63,079 bases of DNA, taken from assembly GCA_015689705.1 (NCBI GenBank), contig WVSN01000017.1, positions 1-63,079 of the forward strand. The letters are read 5' to 3'. Shown here in pieces: positions 1 to 8,874 of the stretch. This stretch comes from Rhodobacterales bacterium HKCCE3408. GTDB taxonomy: Bacteria > Pseudomonadota > Alphaproteobacteria > Rhodobacterales > Rhodobacteraceae. Below the pieces are notes generated by a model that saw nothing but the letters and a program-made list of their open reading frames with translations, was not told the DNA's origin and ran no database searches. The position numbers and the translations under genes were made by a program. Numbering within the stretch: the first letter of the stretch is position 1; every line of letters starts with the position of its first letter.

Positions 1-1267
1 GCGCGCCCGATGTGGCCCGGGCGCGGGCAAGCAGGTCATCGCGCCGCTCGCGCGTCCGGCCGCCCGACGCCGGTGCGATGTTCTCGCCCCAGAGCGTTCC
101 GGCGACGGTCCAGCGCAGCCCGCGCGCGATGTTCCCGGCCCGCCCGGCACAGCGCAGAAGCGGTGCGTGTATGAGCTGCTCGCCCTCTGGCAGCAGGGCG
201 CCGTTCACGCCGTTGCCGAAGCGCAGCGTGCCGGCGTCGGGGTCGATCATCACGTGACGGTCGGCCGGACCCGACCCGGCGAAGTCGCGGACCGGCTGCC
301 ACGAACCCGTCGTGCTTCGCAGCCCGAGCACCTCGGCCAGATCGCCGGGCATTGCATCCGGCCGGTCGAGGAATTCCGGCAGTATGTCCGCAGTCTCGAA
401 GTCCAGGACCTGGTCGGGCAGGCCGGTGCCGCGGCCCACGACCGTCTCGTCGTCGTCGAGCCAGCCCTCGCGCGCGGGCAAAACATCGAGCCCGATCCGC
501 GCGACCGTGACCGGACCGGCGCGCAAGCCGCGATCGAGGCGGAGGCGCAGGCGGTCGCTGCCGGCCATTTCGACCAGAAGCACCCCGTCGCGGCTGAGAC
601 CATGCGTCCGGTCTTCGACCGCACACCGCGACCAGGTGCCGCCGAGCCGCTCCTCGACCTCGGGCGTAGCCCAGGCCGGACGACCGGGCGCAGCCGGCCC
701 GCGGATCGAGACGCCGAGCGACAGGATGCCCGGTGCGACCGGCCCGTTGAGCACGAGTTCCAGCATGTCCGGGCCGCCGCCATCGGGCGGCATCAGCACC
801 AGCGTCTCGCGCCCTTCGGCCAGCCCGGTGCCGAGCGAGCGGCGCACGCCGTTTGTCACCGTCACGATATCGCCGATCCGCGCGCCCGAGCCCTGCACAT
901 CTGCATCGAGCAGGAAACGGCCGTCCGGCAGGTCGCTGGTGCGAAGGACGGTGAAGCGCGACAGCGCGACCTTGGGCGGCGGGTCGTTCAGCGGCATCGG
1001 CCAGATGTCGAACCGTGCCGCCTGCGCCGGTTTGGCGCGAATGCCCATCAGCCGGGCGAAGGCGGCTTCGAGGGAGGGGCCGACCATGCCGATCCGGTAG
1101 ATCTGCTGATCGGTCGCGAAGGCGAGCAGGTCGATCAGCGTGATGCCGGGATCGTGGATGTTGTGGTCGGTCCAGTCGGGCGCGAAGCGGGGGATCAGCC
1201 CACGTGCCTCCTCGACCAGCGCGTCGAAGTCGATGTCGTCGAGTTCGGGAACGAATCCGGCGGTCAT
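1..1267 (-). CDS. Second baseplate wedge protein of the contractile injection system (partial, C-terminus outside window)
   Basis: 422 residues are visible; the 3' end runs off the left edge. The N-terminal region carries the signature of phage/eCIS putative baseplate assembly proteins, DWTDHNIHDPGITLIDLLA at residues 31-49. A baseplate-J-like motif, FGNGVNGALLPEG, lies near residues 348-360. By analogy with Afp12/Pvc12 it should be a structural wedge subunit joining the hub to the fibre-bearing periphery. The ATG overlaps the stop of the preceding 1715-residue baseplate gene by four bases (ATGA at 1264-1267), so the two are probably translationally coupled. Family membership is clear from the motifs; the Afp12 equivalence rests on gene order and is an inference. 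Confidence 0.85.
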   Translation of the reverse strand, partial: MTAGFVPELDDIDFDALVEEARGLIPRFAPDWTDHNIHDPGITLIDLLAFATDQQIYRIGMVGPSLEAAFARLMGIRAKPAQAARFDIWPMPLNDPPPKVALSRFTVLRTSDLPDGRFLLDADVQGSGARIGDIVTVTNGVRRSLGTGLAEGRETLVLMPPDGGGPDMLELVLNGPVAPGILSLGVSIRGPAAPGRPAWATPEVEERLGGTWSRCAVEDRTHGLSRDGVLLVEMAGSDRLRLRLDRGLRAGPVTVARIGLDVLPAREGWLDDDETVVGRGTGLPDQVLDFETADILPEFLDRPDAMPGDLAEVLGLRSTTGSWQPVRDFAGSGPADRHVMIDPDAGTLRFGNGVNGALLPEGEQLIHAPLLRCAGRAGNIARGLRWTVAGTLWGENIAPASGGRTRERRDDLLARARATSGA

Positions 1268-4200
1268 GGCGCGGCCTCCTCGCGGATTTCGAGCGATAGC
1301 GCCGCCGTCGAGACCAGCGCGGCGACGGCATCCGGCCCGACCGGACCGAGAGGACCGCCATCGGGCGCCGTGATCTCGGCCGAAACGAGCCGGTCGAAGG
1401 CCGCACAGCGCGCGAGCACCCTTTCGAGGTCCACCGGCCACGGCCGGCTGCCGATGGGCCAGCCGACACCGTCGGGGCCGCCATCGGCGGCATGGAGCAG
1501 AAGCTCGAGATCGGACCGCGCGGCGGTTTCGAGCCGGGTGGCCTGTCCCGCCCGGGCGGTCAGGCGCAGGTTGACCGCGATCGGCACGATCCGGGCCGGC
1601 ACGACGGTTATGCAGTCCGGTCCCCAGGCGTCGCTTGCCGCGCGGGACAGGGCACGGGCGAGGTCGTCCCGCTTCGCGCGGCCATAGCCCGGCGCGCGCC
1701 CGTCGCCGGTGGCCAGCACAGTCACCCGCACCGTGCCGTCGGGCGCGTGGTCGGCGCGGCACTGGCGGATGTCGCTGTCGATGTCACGGGCCAGCGCTTC
1801 GAGATCGGCCAGACTGAGACCGGCGCCGCGATGGCGCAGCGCCTCGGGCATCCGGGCGACCAGCGTGGCGGGCGGCGGGACGACAGCCCCGCCGGCGATG
1901 GCGTGGGGCAGGAACGCGATCTCCTGGCCCGGCAGGGGCTGGCGTGATTTCACCTCGGTCATCTCAGCGCAATCGACCTGCAGTCCGCCGGTACGATACT
2001 GGAATGCCCGGATGGCATCGGCGCGGGCCGGCGGGATGCGCCCGTCGGTGCCGTCGCCGAACCGGATCGTGCCATCCGGCTGCGCGAGGTAGACACGGGC
2101 GCCCCCCGCGCCGGCCAGCGTCTGAACTCGAGACCACAGCACCCACGTTCCGGGGATGTTGCGCACATCCGTCAGCACCGGGTCGGGGCCGTCGGGATCG
2201 GCGGTGGCGCGCAGTTCCTCGATCTCCTCGCCGGACAGGTCTTCGCGCACGCGCAATTCCAGGCTGCCGCGCAGGACCGGCGACTTCAGCAGCCGGAACT
2301 CGGCGTTCGGTTCGCCAAGCGAGTTGCCGAGAAGCTCCTGCGTAATCGTCTCGGCCTGCAGGATCGGTGTGCCGTTCAGCCACATCCCGGTGATGCGCGG
2401 CGCCCACTCCGCCCTGTCGATGCTGAGGCGGAGCCAGTGCCGGGGCGCGCTGGTGTCGAACAGGGCGACGCCCTCGGGCGGGACGGTCACGGAGAACTTC
2501 AGAAGGCCCGATTGGCTGAGCCCGCGAGTGGGGTCCTCGGCTGCGAGCGGAGCCTCGGCCCACGCAAGATCCGGGCCGAGCGTCTCGACCCGTAGCGTGG
2601 CGTCCGTTTCCTGGTCTTCTGCCGTTACATAAAGCGTGACAAGTCCCGCCGGCAGCGTCCGGCTGAGGCCGAGCAGGAGCGCGCGACCGGTCCCGCGCCC
2701 CGCCGCGCCCGCGCCGATGCCCAGAAAGACCGGCCAGACCGCCCCGGCGGTGCGGTTCGCCGCACTCTGGTCGATGTCGCGCAGGTTGTTCCGTGCGATC
2801 ACAGTGGCGGGCGGCTCGGGCGGCATGTCGGTGAAATGCGCCGTCATGCGGGCGATCTCAGGCGGGCGCATGTGGTCGGTCTCGACACTGACGGACTGGA
2901 CGGTGGTGCTGCCCGAACTCTCCGAGGTCACGACGTATTGCGGACGGCCGTAATCGCCGTCGACGAGGCGCGCGCGCACCCACAGGTCGTCCTGCCCGCC
3001 GATCTCGACCGGGCTGAGATCGGGCGGCACGGTGAAGGCGATTTCGCCCGAACCGGACAGGTTGTCGGTCCCGTCCAGAACGTCGCGCAGGCGTTTCCAG
3101 CCGCGGCCGTCGTAATATTCCCAGGCCAGTTCCGGCGGCGCGAATGTGCGGATCAGCGTTTCCGGCGCGAAGCCCTGAACGCTTTCGCCGCCAGCCATGT
3201 CGAGGATCTTCACCACCGCATCCGGGGGTGGAGGGCTGGTCCATGCCGGCAGAACCGCTGCGTGGAAGGCGGGCCGGAGGCTTTCGGGGTCGTCGGGGTC
3301 GAGCGCGATGCGCGGGCCGGGATCGTCCGGTCCGGCCCCGGCTTCCTCCTCGCCGAAGGAAATTGGCCGGGTGGCGTCCAGTCCGACGATGATGGCGTCG
3401 GGCGCAGAACCGGGCTTCAGGACGAGCGCGAGCGTGTCGTAGTGGGCCGGGCTGTCCGGTGCCACCTCGCTGACCAGATCGACGACGTCGATGGCGGTCG
3501 AGGCGGCACCATCCATGAACTCGGTCAGCCACGCTGCTTCATCACCGTCGAAGGTGACGGTGGTGAGTCCGGTCCCGCCGTCGGTCGTGGCGCTTGCGCA
3601 GCGGACGACGATCTGCCGCCCGCCGATGGCTGCGAAGATGTGATCGCCGTCCGCGACCGCGGGCGCATCGGCGAGCGTGCTGTCGAAGGCGAGCTCCACG
3701 GTCGCGCCGCCGTCATTGAAATCGGCCGGTGTGCCGATCGGTCCGTGGCCTGCGGTCAGCCGGATCGGCCGGTCGCTGCGCAGGCGTCCGCCATCGGGTA
3801 TTCCCGCGATCCAGTGCCCGGTATCCGGGTGGCGGGCGAGAAAGCGCGCGGGCTCGACCCGGTGGACCGATGCGCCATTCTCGAACCCTGCCCAAGCCAC
3901 TTCCAGATCTGCGAGATCGGCGGGGTCGGGGGCAAGACCATCCGTGCCGGTTGCGATCCAGGTGCGGAACTCGGCCAGGGTGGACCTGTTGAAGGTCATG
4001 CGGAAATACGTCTCGGCCTGGCCGCCCAGGACTAGTTCGGCCGGGAGGTCGGCGTCGCCCGGAAAAAGCGCGAGGGCGAGCGGATCGCGGATCGTGCCGG
4101 CGGGCAGGGCGTGCACGATCACGTCGGCCCCGTCGGCCGGCGCGACCGTATCCGGCGTCCATTCGAGGATCACGGGTTCGGATGCGGTGGCGCGAGAGAC

Positions 4201-6411
4201 CATGACGGTCGGCCATTCTCCGATCAGGATGCCCGATGCGATGGCGACCGCGTCGGCCGCGACGGGCAGACTGTCGGAGCGGAAGAACACCGGTGCGTCG
4301 CCGACCAGTTCGAACGCGGCGAACCGGGTGTCCACACCGTCAAACCATGCGAGGCCGACATGCGGATCCGATCCGATCTCGAAGGCGGTGAAGGCCGGCA
4401 CCGAGCCGGGCGCGGCGAACAGCGGGTCGCCGTCGCCGTCGGTCAGCTCCTGCCAGGTGCCCTGTCCGGCCGAGATGCGGAAAAGCCAGATCCGTCCGTC
4501 CGCATCGACCGCGCCGAAGCGCCCCTGCTTTTCGTCGTAGCTGCCGGTGACCGGCACGAAGACCGGCGAGGGCCCGAGATCAGCGGGGCCGCCCGGATCG
4601 AGCGGAACCGGATACCAGTCGGCCACCAGCGGCTCGCCCTTGAAGCCTAGCCGCAAGCGGTGGAGCGTGGTGCCGTCGTGGTGGAAGAGCGACACCTGTT
4701 CGGACGAGCCGAAGCGGAGCGGCACGGCGACGATGTCGAGTGTGCCGCCCGGCGGGGCAGGAAGGGCGCTCCAGTCGGATTCGCCCCATTCGTTCTGGGC
4801 CGGATCGCCGCCTTCGCGCCGGATCGACATCACCGACGACCAGAGCTGTCCGGCCGTGTCCGCGACGACGACGATATTGCGGTCGAAATCATCGCCGGGG
4901 GTCACGTATTCCGCAGCACGCGGCGCGAAGCCGGGATCGAGCCGCGCCGGCGCGCCGTCGGCTCGAGGCCCGCGCCCTTCGCGCCAGAACTGCGTCTTGG
5001 CGTTCAGGTCGATCAGCTGAATGCGCCGGTTGGCGCCGATGCCGAAGAGATGCCGGTTGCCGTCGAGCCGGATCGAAGCCGCCATCTGCATCAGCGTGGC
5101 GTCCAGAAGATCGAACGTCAGGTGCGCTGTGGCGCCATGCTTGGTGAAGGTCTCGGGCGCGGCCAGTGCGAAAGTATCAAAGCGCCGCGGCTCGGCGCCG
5201 AAAGGGAGGCATTCGGGCAGCGGCAGGGGCGTGGCGTTGTAGGCCGCCTGGGAAATCGTCTCGTCGGCTGGCGCGGACGGCTTGTCGGTCTCAAGCGAGA
5301 GGCGCACGCCGTCCAGAACCGGCATCTCGCCGGCGCCGCGCCCGATCGGATCGACCCGGCGAATGCGCAGCCAGCGCGACTTGACGCCCGGCGACAGTTC
5401 CAGCTCCTCCAGCGGGCCGGTCCAGCCCTTGCGGAACGTCAGGCTCTGGCCCGACGCGGCGATCCGGGGCAGGCGGTGCCAGCGCGGCGCCTCCTCCACC
5501 GGATCGGGCGCCTCGCGGATGCCCCAGGCCTCAAGTTCCACACCGGTGTCGAAAAGGGCGGGACTGCCCTCCGCCGGATCGAGTGTCAGGGTGATGTTTG
5601 CGGGCTCCGACACCTGCAGTGCTTCGCCATCGCCGAGGTAGAGCGCGTGCGCCTGATGATCGGGCATCGCGAAGGGCTCGAACGAAATCATACGGGTGAT
5701 CGCGCCGACCGCATCGGGATCGAGCGCGGTATCGAGCGGCGCGGCGAGCGTCACGAGCCCGTCTTCCGCGACCTCCAGGACCGGCAGGAAAACCGGCGGG
5801 CTGTCATCGGCCATGGCGACGCGCAGGAGATCGGCCGGTGCGATCCCGACGGCGTGGCTCAGACGGATGACGCGGTCCCCCGCGCCGGCGGTCGATTGCA
5901 GGACGTAGGTCACGGTCTCGCGCGGCTTGGGCTCGAGCGTGGTCACTTGCGGCGGCGCGCGGTTGATCGTGTCGGCCGCGGTGTCGATCGCGGCGAGATA
6001 CGCGATACGGGCGGCGTGGACGGGCAGATCCTCGACGGTCTTGAACGGGGCCGGCGCATCGCCCGCGGCGTTCTCGATCTCGAGTTTCGCCCCGGCTTTC
6101 AGGACTTCGCTTCCGCTGCGATCCTCGGCCAGCGCGAAGACTGCGTGTCCTTCGGCGGAACGCGGCTCGGGCGGCGGAATGTCCAGCGCCGCGAGAAAGG
6201 CGAGTGCATCGCGTTCCGGCGTCCGGTCGAGCCGGCGCGTGGCATGTTCGGCGAGCCGCGCGGCAATCTCGACAAGCGCGCGGTCGGGCCCGCTCTCTTC
6301 TGCCGCACCGCGCCACGCCGGAGCCAGAGCAGCGATGTCTGCGAGAAGGTCGGCGCGCAGCGCGCGGGTGCGGCGCGGGTCCACGGGGGGATATGTCACC
6401 TTGCGGCTCAC
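1264..6411 (-). CDS. Giant baseplate assembly protein (Afp11/baseplate J-like) with a propeller-like insertion
   Basis: 1715 residues from a GTG start that overlaps the gp25 stop (GTGA, 6408-6411). A longer reading from 6750 would only translate gp25 out of frame. The N-terminus (about 1-110) matches the start of eCIS baseplate proteins, with the segment RLDRTPERDALAFLAALDI. The C-terminal third is baseplate-J-like, with FGDGTDGRIPP near residue 1450. Residues about 450-800 look different: repeated beta-strand units with Trp and Asp-Gly turns (DADGRIWLF, TAGQLWSSV, HHDGTTLHRL), which I read as a beta-propeller-like insertion. From memory Afp11/Pvc11 proteins are about 900-1000 residues, so this one is unusually large. 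It would be a wedge component of the baseplate. The propeller reading is inference from repeat pattern only. Confidence 0.85.
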   Translation of the reverse strand: MSRKVTYPPVDPRRTRALRADLLADIAALAPAWRGAAEESGPDRALVEIAARLAEHATRRLDRTPERDALAFLAALDIPPPEPRSAEGHAVFALAEDRSGSEVLKAGAKLEIENAAGDAPAPFKTVEDLPVHAARIAYLAAIDTAADTINRAPPQVTTLEPKPRETVTYVLQSTAGAGDRVIRLSHAVGIAPADLLRVAMADDSPPVFLPVLEVAEDGLVTLAAPLDTALDPDAVGAITRMISFEPFAMPDHQAHALYLGDGEALQVSEPANITLTLDPAEGSPALFDTGVELEAWGIREAPDPVEEAPRWHRLPRIAASGQSLTFRKGWTGPLEELELSPGVKSRWLRIRRVDPIGRGAGEMPVLDGVRLSLETDKPSAPADETISQAAYNATPLPLPECLPFGAEPRRFDTFALAAPETFTKHGATAHLTFDLLDATLMQMAASIRLDGNRHLFGIGANRRIQLIDLNAKTQFWREGRGPRADGAPARLDPGFAPRAAEYVTPGDDFDRNIVVVADTAGQLWSSVMSIRREGGDPAQNEWGESDWSALPAPPGGTLDIVAVPLRFGSSEQVSLFHHDGTTLHRLRLGFKGEPLVADWYPVPLDPGGPADLGPSPVFVPVTGSYDEKQGRFGAVDADGRIWLFRISAGQGTWQELTDGDGDPLFAAPGSVPAFTAFEIGSDPHVGLAWFDGVDTRFAAFELVGDAPVFFRSDSLPVAADAVAIASGILIGEWPTVMVSRATASEPVILEWTPDTVAPADGADVIVHALPAGTIRDPLALALFPGDADLPAELVLGGQAETYFRMTFNRSTLAEFRTWIATGTDGLAPDPADLADLEVAWAGFENGASVHRVEPARFLARHPDTGHWIAGIPDGGRLRSDRPIRLTAGHGPIGTPADFNDGGATVELAFDSTLADAPAVADGDHIFAAIGGRQIVVRCASATTDGGTGLTTVTFDGDEAAWLTEFMDGAASTAIDVVDLVSEVAPDSPAHYDTLALVLKPGSAPDAIIVGLDATRPISFGEEEAGAGPDDPGPRIALDPDDPESLRPAFHAAVLPAWTSPPPPDAVVKILDMAGGESVQGFAPETLIRTFAPPELAWEYYDGRGWKRLRDVLDGTDNLSGSGEIAFTVPPDLSPVEIGGQDDLWVRARLVDGDYGRPQYVVTSESSGSTTVQSVSVETDHMRPPEIARMTAHFTDMPPEPPATVIARNNLRDIDQSAANRTAGAVWPVFLGIGAGAAGRGTGRALLLGLSRTLPAGLVTLYVTAEDQETDATLRVETLGPDLAWAEAPLAAEDPTRGLSQSGLLKFSVTVPPEGVALFDTSAPRHWLRLSIDRAEWAPRITGMWLNGTPILQAETITQELLGNSLGEPNAEFRLLKSPVLRGSLELRVREDLSGEEIEELRATADPDGPDPVLTDVRNIPGTWVLWSRVQTLAGAGGARVYLAQPDGTIRFGDGTDGRIPPARADAIRAFQYRTGGLQVDCAEMTEVKSRQPLPGQEIAFLPHAIAGGAVVPPPATLVARMPEALRHRGAGLSLADLEALARDIDSDIRQCRADHAPDGTVRVTVLATGDGRAPGYGRAKRDDLARALSRAASDAWGPDCITVVPARIVPIAVNLRLTARAGQATRLETAARSDLELLLHAADGGPDGVGWPIGSRPWPVDLERVLARCAAFDRLVSAEITAPDGGPLGPVGPDAVAALVSTAALSLEIREEAAP

Positions 6412-6821
6412 CGTCCCTCCGGGATGTAGAAGGGAAAGACGAAGTTCCCGGGCTGGTTGGTCGTCCGGATGCGGTAGTCGAGTTCGATCCTCAGGATCCC
6501 GCTGATCGATTGCGATGTGTCGACGCGGACCCCGGTCACATCGATCCGGGCCTCGAACCGGGTCAGCGCCTCCCGGACGACACGCCGGATTTCGGCCACG
6601 GTCTGCGCGTTCACCACCTCGAAGCTGAGATCGTGGATGCCGCAGCCGAAGTCCGGCCGCATGACCCGCTCGCCGCGGCCGGTGCCGATGATGATGCGGA
6701 TCGCCTGCTGGATGTCGTCCTCGCCCTCGGCCATCTCGAACCGGCCCCATCGCGGATCGAGCGCGGGCGGGAAGGCGAAGCCGCGGCCCTGGAAGGGCGG
6801 ATATCGGCGCGTTTCGGTCAT
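6408..6821 (-). CDS. Baseplate wedge protein, GPW/gp25 family
   Basis: 137 residues. It is a homologue of phage T4 gp25 and Afp9, the wedge protein that nucleates sheath assembly on the baseplate. The diagnostic stretch is ERVMRPDFGCGIHDLSFE at about residues 51-68 (membrane-free cytosolic protein, gp25 core with the conserved RPDFG). The preceding helix EDDIQQAIRIIIGT is also typical. The ATG at 6821 overlaps the stop of the PAAR gene (ATGA), and its own stop overlaps the GTG of the large baseplate gene. Length fits the family. Confidence 0.93.
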   Translation of the reverse strand: MTETRRYPPFQGRGFAFPPALDPRWGRFEMAEGEDDIQQAIRIIIGTGRGERVMRPDFGCGIHDLSFEVVNAQTVAEIRRVVREALTRFEARIDVTGVRVDTSQSISGILRIELDYRIRTTNQPGNFVFPFYIPEGR

Positions 6822-7114
6822 CCGATCAGCACCGTCATCTCGCCCTTCAGGATCGCATTGGGCGGGCCGGCCTCGACCACCTGGTCGCCCATCCGCGCAG
6901 CCGGGGCGCCCTGGATCATGACCGAGGTCGAGCCGCTGGCGACCGTGCCGCCGACATGGGGTTGCGGGCCGTTGGCCAGAGGGCATGTGTGGAAATCCAT
7001 GCCCACCCGCCAGGCCGGCATGCCGCCGATCAGCACCGTCGACGCGCCGGGCCCGGGCGACAGGGGCGTGCCGTGGCTGGTCTGGTCGGTGACGCGGGCT
7101 GCGGGTTGTCCCAT
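6818..7114 (-). CDS. PAAR-domain spike tip protein
   Basis: 98 residues, all PAAR domain, with no fused toxin. Family features seen: GQPAARVTDQTSHG at the N-terminus, PxGPGASTVLIGGMPAWRVG, the HTCPLANGPQPHVGG segment that supplies His/Cys metal ligands, and the closing GAPAARMGDQVVEAG with CxI-type turn region. PAAR proteins sharpen the tip of the spike trimer in eCIS, T6SS and phages (Afp10 position). The start has a good ribosome-binding site (AAAGGAG, 8 bases ahead). It lies 12 bases after the spike gene and overlaps gp25 by four bases. A metal-capped tip is known for the family; the metal here is not shown by sequence. Confidence 0.93.
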   Translation of the reverse strand: MGQPAARVTDQTSHGTPLSPGPGASTVLIGGMPAWRVGMDFHTCPLANGPQPHVGGTVASGSTSVMIQGAPAARMGDQVVEAGPPNAILKGEMTVLIG

Positions 7115-7126
7115 GGCAGGCTCCTT

Positions 7127-7762
7127 TCAGTTGATCTCGACGATGGCGCCCTGGATCTTGCAGTTGCCCGACGCCTTCATCTCCGCCGAACCGGAGGCGT
7201 CGATCTTCACTTGCGGGGCGGAAAGCTTGATCTCGGCCGAGGCCTCGATCGTGATCGTGCCGGAGGCGGCGATCTCGACCTTGTTGCCGTTCGCGTCTTC
7301 CATCAGCGCCGTGTCTGGCGTGAGGTAGACCCGCGGCCCGTCCTTCAGCAGAAGTTCGATTTCCGGGTTCTGGCCGTCGTCGAAGCGAAGTTCATGGCCG
7401 GACCGCGAGCGCCAGAGCCGCCTGTCGTTGTTGCCGTCGTTCGTCTCGGGCGGGACGCGCTGTCCGTTCCAGACGCCGCCGAGGACGACAGGGTGGCTTG
7501 CATCCTCGGCGATGAAACCGACCAGCACCTCGTCGTCGATTTCGGGCAGGGCGTAGAGGCCCATCTCGGGTCCGGCCATCGGCGTTGCGACCCGGGCCCA
7601 GAAGCTGGATTGACCGTCACCGTGCAGTTCCAGCTTCACCCGCACCCGGCCGAGCCGTTCGGGGTCCTCGTTGTCGGTGACGATCCCGAAGGCGAGACCA
7701 CGCGGGAACCCGTCCGAAGCGCGGTCGGCCTCGCTCGTGCGCATACTTCCCATCATACTCAT
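7127..7762 (-). CDS. Spike protein (gpV/VgrG C-terminal-like, Afp8 class)
   Basis: 211 residues from the ATG at 7762, which overlaps the hub stop by four bases (ATGA). Residues about 15-95 form the OB-fold of phage gpV/gp5 baseplate spikes (FGIVTDNEDPERLGRVRVKL, then EIDDEVLVGFIAEDASHP, VLGGVWNG). From about 150 to the end there are short alternating strands (ITIEASAEIKLSAPQVKIDA) typical of the intertwined triple beta-helix needle. Residues between them (RSGHELRFDD) match the gpV core. In eCIS the hub and spike are split into two genes, as here, rather than fused into a full VgrG. It would be the central puncturing needle below the tube. Confidence 0.92.
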   Translation of the reverse strand: MSMMGSMRTSEADRASDGFPRGLAFGIVTDNEDPERLGRVRVKLELHGDGQSSFWARVATPMAGPEMGLYALPEIDDEVLVGFIAEDASHPVVLGGVWNGQRVPPETNDGNNDRRLWRSRSGHELRFDDGQNPEIELLLKDGPRVYLTPDTALMEDANGNKVEIAASGTITIEASAEIKLSAPQVKIDASGSAEMKASGNCKIQGAIVEIN

Positions 7763-8874
7763 AGCGACGGCTCCTGTACCTCGATCGTGGTCTTGAACCC
7801 CGAGCCCGACAGGTCGTGGACCGCGCCCGAGACCCAATAGGTCTTGGAAAATCCGCGCCCGAGCCCCTCGAAAGAGACGTTGATGTCGGGGCGGAGCTCG
7901 GGCAGGCCGATGCAGTCGGCCGAGCCGGTAACGAAGTCCTGCGCCCGCTCCTCGAGGATGGCGCGCGCGCGTTCGTCGGCTTCCTCCTGGCTGTGGACGG
8001 CGGCGCGGATGCGCAGAACGCCGTCGTTCGAGGGCATCGCCTCGGCCACGCGATCCGCTCCGCCGGTGGTTGCGCCGTCGACGCCGCTTTCCGCGCCGCG
8101 CCGTGCCACACCGGTGATCTGCGCGCCATCGGTGGCCGACGTTCCGACGACCTGGACCTCGGTGATCTGCTTGGCGAGATTGGCCTGCGGGGAGAACGTC
8201 ACCAGCCCGCCGCCCCAGGGCAGCACGATGGCCGCGTCGGCATCGTTCCGGCGCGGACCGAAGCGCAGCGTCTTCCCGGCGACGTAGAAGATCGCGCCGT
8301 TCCGCTCGGCCAGCTTCTCGAGGAAGGCGAAGTCCGTCTCCTCGTTCTGGTCGATCCGCGGCTTGGCGGGCGTGGTTGCGACAATGTCGGCGTCGAGATT
8401 GTGGTCCGACGCAATCTCGGCGACGGCGTCGCTGTCGGGCGCGTCTTCCCAGGCGCGGGTCTTCTTGCCGATGGTCAGCGGGTAGAGCCCGTCATAGCCC
8501 GCGATCTCGAGCTCGGGCGTGCCGCCGGCACCGAAGGTCGTGGTCAGCTCCGTCACGATGCCGGTCAGAACCGTGTCCAGCCGCGCCGGCTCGCCATATC
8601 CGAGCTTCACTTCGACCTCGGCTCCGAAGGCGAAAAGATCGAGCAGGTCGACCCGGTCTTCGGTCTCGCCCGCGACGAATTCGCGGTGTTCCCAGTTGAA
8701 CGCGTTGGCGACGGTGACCGAGAAACGCCCCGCCGCCTTCTCCTTCAGGTCGACCTTCACGGCCGAGACGGTGAGAAAAAGATCCCGTACGAGATCCTTG
8801 CCCCCGACCGTGACCACGAAGGTGGGCGCGAAATAGTCGCCATGCCGCTGTTCGAGCGTTTCAACGTCGTCCAT
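7759..8874 (-). CDS. Baseplate hub protein, phage late control D / gp27-like
   Basis: 371 residues starting MDDVETLEQRHGDYF, with AAGGA seven bases before the ATG. It matches the phage late control gene D family (P2 gpD, T4 gp27, Afp8 N-terminal half): the VKLGYGEP and VLTGIVTEL segment at about 105-130, then ELEIAGYDGLYPLTIGKKTRAW, and the motif EETDFAFLEKLAERNGAIFYV at about 180-200 that is characteristic of the family. The hub forms the trimeric adaptor between the sixfold tube and the threefold spike. It overlaps both the preceding adaptor gene (by 14 bases) and the spike gene (by 4), so subunits needed together are made together. Confidence 0.92.
   Translation of the reverse strand: MDDVETLEQRHGDYFAPTFVVTVGGKDLVRDLFLTVSAVKVDLKEKAAGRFSVTVANAFNWEHREFVAGETEDRVDLLDLFAFGAEVEVKLGYGEPARLDTVLTGIVTELTTTFGAGGTPELEIAGYDGLYPLTIGKKTRAWEDAPDSDAVAEIASDHNLDADIVATTPAKPRIDQNEETDFAFLEKLAERNGAIFYVAGKTLRFGPRRNDADAAIVLPWGGGLVTFSPQANLAKQITEVQVVGTSATDGAQITGVARRGAESGVDGATTGGADRVAEAMPSNDGVLRIRAAVHSQEEADERARAILEERAQDFVTGSADCIGLPELRPDINVSFEGLGRGFSKTYWVSGAVHDLSGSGFKTTIEVQEPSL

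Noticed and set aside
6412-6750. N-terminal extension of the giant baseplate protein
   Set aside because: That stretch is the gp25 gene read in another frame; the GTG in the GTGA overlap is the sensible start.
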